From NCBI GenBank assembly GCA_903921965.1, contig CAIXSE010000055.1:1-7249 (forward strand): DNA of 7,249 bases, given 5' to 3'. This stretch comes from an uncultured Thermoleophilia bacterium. GTDB lineage: Bacteria > Actinomycetota > Thermoleophilia > UBA2241. Shown here piece after piece: positions 4,653 through 7,249 of this stretch (its first letter is position 1; each line of letters opens with the position of its first letter). The position numbers and the translations under genes were made by a program. The notes below the pieces were generated by a model, which saw nothing but the letters and a program-made list of their open reading frames with translations, did not search any database and was not told the DNA's origin.

Positions 4653-5828
4653 GTGAGACACCTCGACAGGGACCTGCGTCTGACCGCGGCCGCCAACCTG
4701 CTGTTCGCGCTCGGCGTGGGCATGTACCTGCAACTGCTGTACGTCTACGCGCTCGACCTCGGCGCACCGCGCTTCGCCGTGGGGCTCCTGAACGCCCTCA
4801 TGCTGGTGTGCTGGACGGCCGGCCTCGTCCCGGGAGCCTGGGCGGCGCGGCGCTTCCGCCTGAAGCCGGTGATCGTCGGCGTGTGGTGGCTCACGGTGCC
4901 CGCCGGCCTCAGCTTCTTCCTCGCCCCCAGCTGGCGCTGGCTCATCCCCGGGCTCGTGTTCAGCGGCCTGTACATGATCAACAACCCGGCGTGGAAGTCG
5001 TACATCGTCCTCAAGTCGGAACCGTCGCGGGTGGCCCGCAACATCACGGTGATCTTCGCGATGTACCCGCTCGGCCTCATCGTCGCGCCCCTGGCGGGCG
5101 GCCTCCTGGCTCAGGCCTACGGCATGCGGCTGGTCTTCCTGCTCAGTACGCTGCTGTTCGTGGCGTCGTCCACGACGGTCTCGTTCATCAGGGACACGCC
5201 GTACCACACCGCCGACGGGCCTCTCAGCTTCGCGGCCCTGCGCCGCAACCGACGTCTGCACGACTACCTCGTCTTCTTCCTCCTCGGCTACCTGGCGGTC
5301 TACGTGGGCGGTGCGTTCCTGACGCCGTATCTCTCCCAGGTCCACCACCAGGGGTACGCGGCGCTGGGCGTGTACGCCTCGCTGGCCGCACTCGGGGCCG
5401 CCGTGCTGACGACGGCCATGGGGCACGCCACCGACCGGTACGGGCCGCGTGCCGGCATGGCCGGCGTGCTGCTCTTCCTCCTCGCCGGCACCGCCCTGCT
5501 GCTGGCAGGCTGGAACCCCGTGGCCTGGGGCGTCGCCATGGCGTGTTGCGGGGCCTACGAGTCGCTCCGTCTCGTCGCCGCCGGCATGGTGAACGACTCT
5601 TTCGGCGACATGCCGACGGCGTGGGGCTTCGCGATCTTCGACACCGTGATGGGGCTGCCCATGGCCTGCGGCGCGGTCGTCGGAGGCCTGCTGTTCCGCG
5701 CCGGGTATGCCCTGCCGTTCGTGCTCGTCATCCTCATCGCGGCGGCGCTGCTCGCACTGCTCGGGGTCCAGCACCGCCACGGCGCGCGGCCGGCCGGTGG
5801 ACGAAGCAACGGCGGCGGGCCAGACTGA
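4653..5828 (+). CDS. Major facilitator superfamily (MFS) transporter
   Basis: A 391-residue integral membrane protein with about 12 hydrophobic helices (roughly 10-33, 41-60, 71-91, 95-119, 130-153, 158-178, 204-226, 233-256, 265-286, 290-310, 322-346, 352-371) and a central polar loop (179-203), the usual 6+6 MFS layout. A loop-2/3-type motif GAWAARRFRLKP (61-72) and its second-half equivalent GHATDRYGPRAG (257-268) support MFS_1 membership. Substrate and direction are unknown; it could be a drug or metabolite exporter. Unusual helix features include the Asn-Asn-Pro run (MINNPAWK, 108-115) in helix 4. The GTG start at 4653 is supported by GGGAG (4643-4647) 5 nt upstream; an ATG at 4545 in frame is less likely because it precedes the probable -10 and adds a Pro/Gly-rich hydrophilic stretch. 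The coiled-coil gene follows after 34 nt and may be cotranscribed. Confidence 0.88.
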   Translation: MRHLDRDLRLTAAANLLFALGVGMYLQLLYVYALDLGAPRFAVGLLNALMLVCWTAGLVPGAWAARRFRLKPVIVGVWWLTVPAGLSFFLAPSWRWLIPGLVFSGLYMINNPAWKSYIVLKSEPSRVARNITVIFAMYPLGLIVAPLAGGLLAQAYGMRLVFLLSTLLFVASSTTVSFIRDTPYHTADGPLSFAALRRNRRLHDYLVFFLLGYLAVYVGGAFLTPYLSQVHHQGYAALGVYASLAALGAAVLTTAMGHATDRYGPRAGMAGVLLFLLAGTALLLAGWNPVAWGVAMACCGAYESLRLVAAGMVNDSFGDMPTAWGFAIFDTVMGLPMACGAVVGGLLFRAGYALPFVLVILIAAALLALLGVQHRHGARPAGGRSNGGGPD

Positions 5829-5862
5829 GAGCTGCCCGGACGCACGTCACCAAGGAGGCCGC

Positions 5863-6255
5863 ATGGGGCTCTACGACACGGTCAAGGCCAAGGCCGGCGA
5901 GCTGGCCGCCGACGCCGAGCGCGCCGGCAGGGTCGCCGCCGCGCAGGCGCGCGTCGTGACGCTGCAGAGCGACGTGCGCAAGGCGGAGCGCGAGCTCGGC
6001 CAGACCGCGTATTCGCTCGTCGAGCTCGGCGAGCTCCGCCACCCCGACCTGGATGCGGCCGCCGCCGCGCTGCGCGCGGCGCGCGAGGCGCTGGTGGACA
6101 AGGAGGATGAGATCGCGACGCTGCGCGGAGAGGCGGCGTCACCTCAGCCGGCCGCCGGCACGACCACGGCGAGCGACGAGCCCTCCGACGGGCCGGCGGA
6201 CGGACCCGCCCCGTCGCCGCCCGGCGCCGACGAAGCACCGCACACCGACGGCTGA
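5863..6255 (+). CDS. Small coiled-coil protein with disordered acidic tail, function unknown
   Basis: A 130-residue protein starting at ATG 5863 behind AAGGAGG (5852-5858). MGLYDTVKAKAGELA (1-15) resembles the 'MGLFDKvK' N-terminus of small bacterial coiled-coil proteins. Residues 15-90 are almost wholly helical and Ala/Glu/Lys/Arg-rich with heptad character (for example ARVVTLQSDVRKAERELGQTAYSLVELGEL), with a break at HPDLD (60-64) suggesting two antiparallel helices. Residues 91-130 are Pro/Ala/Asp/Gly-rich and probably disordered. Related proteins I recall often end in a zinc ribbon; no CxxC pair exists here. There is no signal peptide or transmembrane helix, so it is probably cytosolic. 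It lies 34 nt after the MFS gene and is followed by a hairpin. No function can be assigned. Confidence 0.8.
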   Translation: MGLYDTVKAKAGELAADAERAGRVAAAQARVVTLQSDVRKAERELGQTAYSLVELGELRHPDLDAAAAALRAAREALVDKEDEIATLRGEAASPQPAAGTTTASDEPSDGPADGPAPSPPGADEAPHTDG

Positions 6256-6261
6256 GCACCC

Positions 6262-6294
6262 GGACGACGGCGCCTCGCGCCGCCGCGAACGTCC
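6262..6294 (+). terminator. Nested stem-loop downstream of the coiled-coil gene
   Basis: Outer arms GGACG (6262-6266) and CGTCC (6290-6294) enclose a perfect inner hairpin CGGCGC-CTC-GCGCCG (6268-6282). It begins 6 nt after the stop at 6255 and precedes the next gene's probable promoter. There is no T tract, so the terminator role is inferred from position. Confidence 0.4.
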
Positions 6295-6330
6295 ACCAGG
6301 CGGGCGACGTCGTGCGTCCCGGCGGTCTGG

Positions 6331-6336
6331 TAGCCT
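6331..6336 (+). promoter_or_regulatory. Possible -10 hexamer of the HD exoribonuclease gene
   Basis: TAGCCT lies 21 nt upstream of ATG 6358 in the context GGTAGCCTAGCG. No clear -35 is visible. The spacing echoes similar hexamers before the genes at 2819 and 4653. Confidence 0.3.
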
Positions 6337-6357
6337 AGCGGGGACCAAGGAGACCCC

Positions 6358-7249
6358 ATGCTGAACGACCTCCGCGGCCTCGCCGCCGCCATGCCCAGGG
6401 TGCCCATCGCCGAGCTCGAGAGCGGGCAGGCAGTCGACACCTGCTTCACCTGTTCCGAGATCACCGCCGCCACCGACCGCAACGGCAAGACGTACCTGCG
6501 TCTCAAGCTGCGCGATGCCAGCGGCGAGGTGGCCGGCATCCATTTCGACCCCTCCGAAGAGGCCCTCGCCATCAGCGCCGGCGACGTCGTCGTCGCCGGC
6601 GGCACGTACAGCGTCCACCCGCAGTACGGCTCGCAGGTCCAGCTCCGGCGGCTGCGGCTCGCCGCGCCCGACGAGTTCGACGCCGCCGATCTCGTGCCCG
6701 TGTCGCCCGTCGGCGTGCCCGAACTCAGCGAGCGCCTCGCGACCCTCGTTGACTCAGTCGCCGACCCGTGGCTGCGCGCCCTGCTCGAACGCGCCCTCGA
6801 CGGCTCACAGGAGCCGGGCGCCACGTTCGTCGTCGCGCCGGCGGCCGTGCGCAACCACCACGCCTACAGGCACGGCCTCCTCGAACACTCCATCATCGTG
6901 GCCGAGACGGCGGCCGGTGTGGCGGGCAACTTCGCGACCGTCGACCGCGATCTGGTGCTCGCCGGCGCGCTGCTGCACGACATCGGCAAGATCGAGGCCT
7001 ACACCAGCAACGCCATGGCCCCGCTGCTCACCGACGAAGGCCGCCTTCACGGCGAGATCGTCATCGGGCACGACATCGTGCGCGGGCTCATCGCCGAGGT
7101 CGACGGCTTCCCGCCCGAGACGGCCAAGCGGCTGCGGCACATCATCGTGTCCCACCACGGCATGCGCGAGAAGGGCAGCCCGGTCATCCCGCAGACACGC
7201 GAGGCCATCATCGTGCACTACTGCGACGACATGACGGCGCGCATCGGCG
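6358..7249 (+). CDS. yhaM: YhaM-like 3'-5' exoribonuclease (OB + HD domains), 3' truncated
   Basis: The frame from ATG 6358, preceded by AAGGAG (6347-6352) 5 nt upstream, stays open to the window edge: 297 residues without a stop. Residues 43-101 form an OB-fold nucleic-acid-binding domain (GKTYLRLKLRDASGEVAGIHFD, then GDVVVAGGTYSVHPQYGSQVQL). The HD phosphohydrolase domain follows: HHAYRHGLLEHS (167-178), LLHDIGKIEAY (205-215, metal-binding H207-D208), HGEIVIGHDIV (231-241), VSHHG (264-268) and VHYCDD (286-291, D290 expected to bind metal). This order matches YhaM/CBF1, an Mn/Co-dependent 3'-5' exoribonuclease that trims RNA and can act on DNA (family knowledge). YhaM is about 314 residues, so only roughly 15-30 residues should be missing. 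Any OB + HD nuclease relative would look alike, hence the symbol is tentative. The gene appears to have its own promoter. Confidence 0.88.
   Translation, partial: MLNDLRGLAAAMPRVPIAELESGQAVDTCFTCSEITAATDRNGKTYLRLKLRDASGEVAGIHFDPSEEALAISAGDVVVAGGTYSVHPQYGSQVQLRRLRLAAPDEFDAADLVPVSPVGVPELSERLATLVDSVADPWLRALLERALDGSQEPGATFVVAPAAVRNHHAYRHGLLEHSIIVAETAAGVAGNFATVDRDLVLAGALLHDIGKIEAYTSNAMAPLLTDEGRLHGEIVIGHDIVRGLIAEVDGFPPETAKRLRHIIVSHHGMREKGSPVIPQTREAIIVHYCDDMTARIG

Noticed and set aside
4446..5780. Upstream 445-codon extension of the DUF1385 frame on the minus strand
   Set aside because: It is antisense to the MFS gene, rich in Glu/Arg/His/Gln low-complexity sequence, and the ribosome binding site at 4446-4451 marks the real start. 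The fusion is a by-product of missing stop codons in GC-rich DNA.
4478..5959. 493-codon + strand frame overlapping the MFS gene
   Set aside because: The product is Pro/Arg/Gly/Ala-rich, whereas the neighbouring frame gives 12 clear membrane helices and has a good ribosome binding site.

Overview
The window is very GC-rich (about 70% by eye), with G/C-ending codons, GTG starts and AGGAG-type ribosome binding sites. Together with a DUF1385 membrane protein, a YhaM-type HD exoribonuclease and a tandem-GAF diguanylate cyclase, this suggests a Gram-positive lineage of Actinomycetota, perhaps Coriobacteriia or Thermoleophilia. That placement is inferred from gene style and remembered family distribution, not from a marker gene. 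No rRNA, tRNA, CRISPR array, transposase or phage gene is visible.

Layout. (1) 1-288 (+): C-terminal end of a larger, probably exported, beta-sandwich repeat protein. (2) 292-370: two perfect stem-loops between convergent genes. (3) 378-2579 (-): a three-GAF + GGDEF diguanylate cyclase with an unusual Pro/Gly-rich insert just after its GGEEF signature and a degenerate inhibitory site. (4) 2580-2818: a divergent intergenic region with a sigma-28/sigma-D-like promoter (TAAA-N16-GCCGATAT, + strand) followed by a strong GC stem-loop with a T-rich tail. (5) 2819-3530 (+): a two-gene operon of a 68-residue 'DRR-motif' protein of unknown function and a hotdog-fold acyl-CoA thioesterase. (6) 3528-3626: two perfect 47-bp direct repeats between convergent genes. 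(7) 3636-4436 (-): a DUF1385 membrane protein. (8) 4653-6255 (+): a 12-helix MFS transporter and a small coiled-coil protein. (9) 6358-7249 (+): a YhaM-like OB + HD 3'-5' exoribonuclease that runs off the window.

Most of the window is housekeeping or signalling chromosome. The parts least explained by known genes are the 2667-2819 leader (an alternative-sigma promoter, then a terminator-like hairpin, then the small DRR protein, divergent from a cyclic-di-GMP synthase), the 47-bp intergenic repeat, and the insert in the GGDEF domain. A working hypothesis, not shown by the sequence, is that the sigma-28-type promoter ties the 2819-3530 operon or a short RNA to motility-type regulation, next to a c-di-GMP enzyme.
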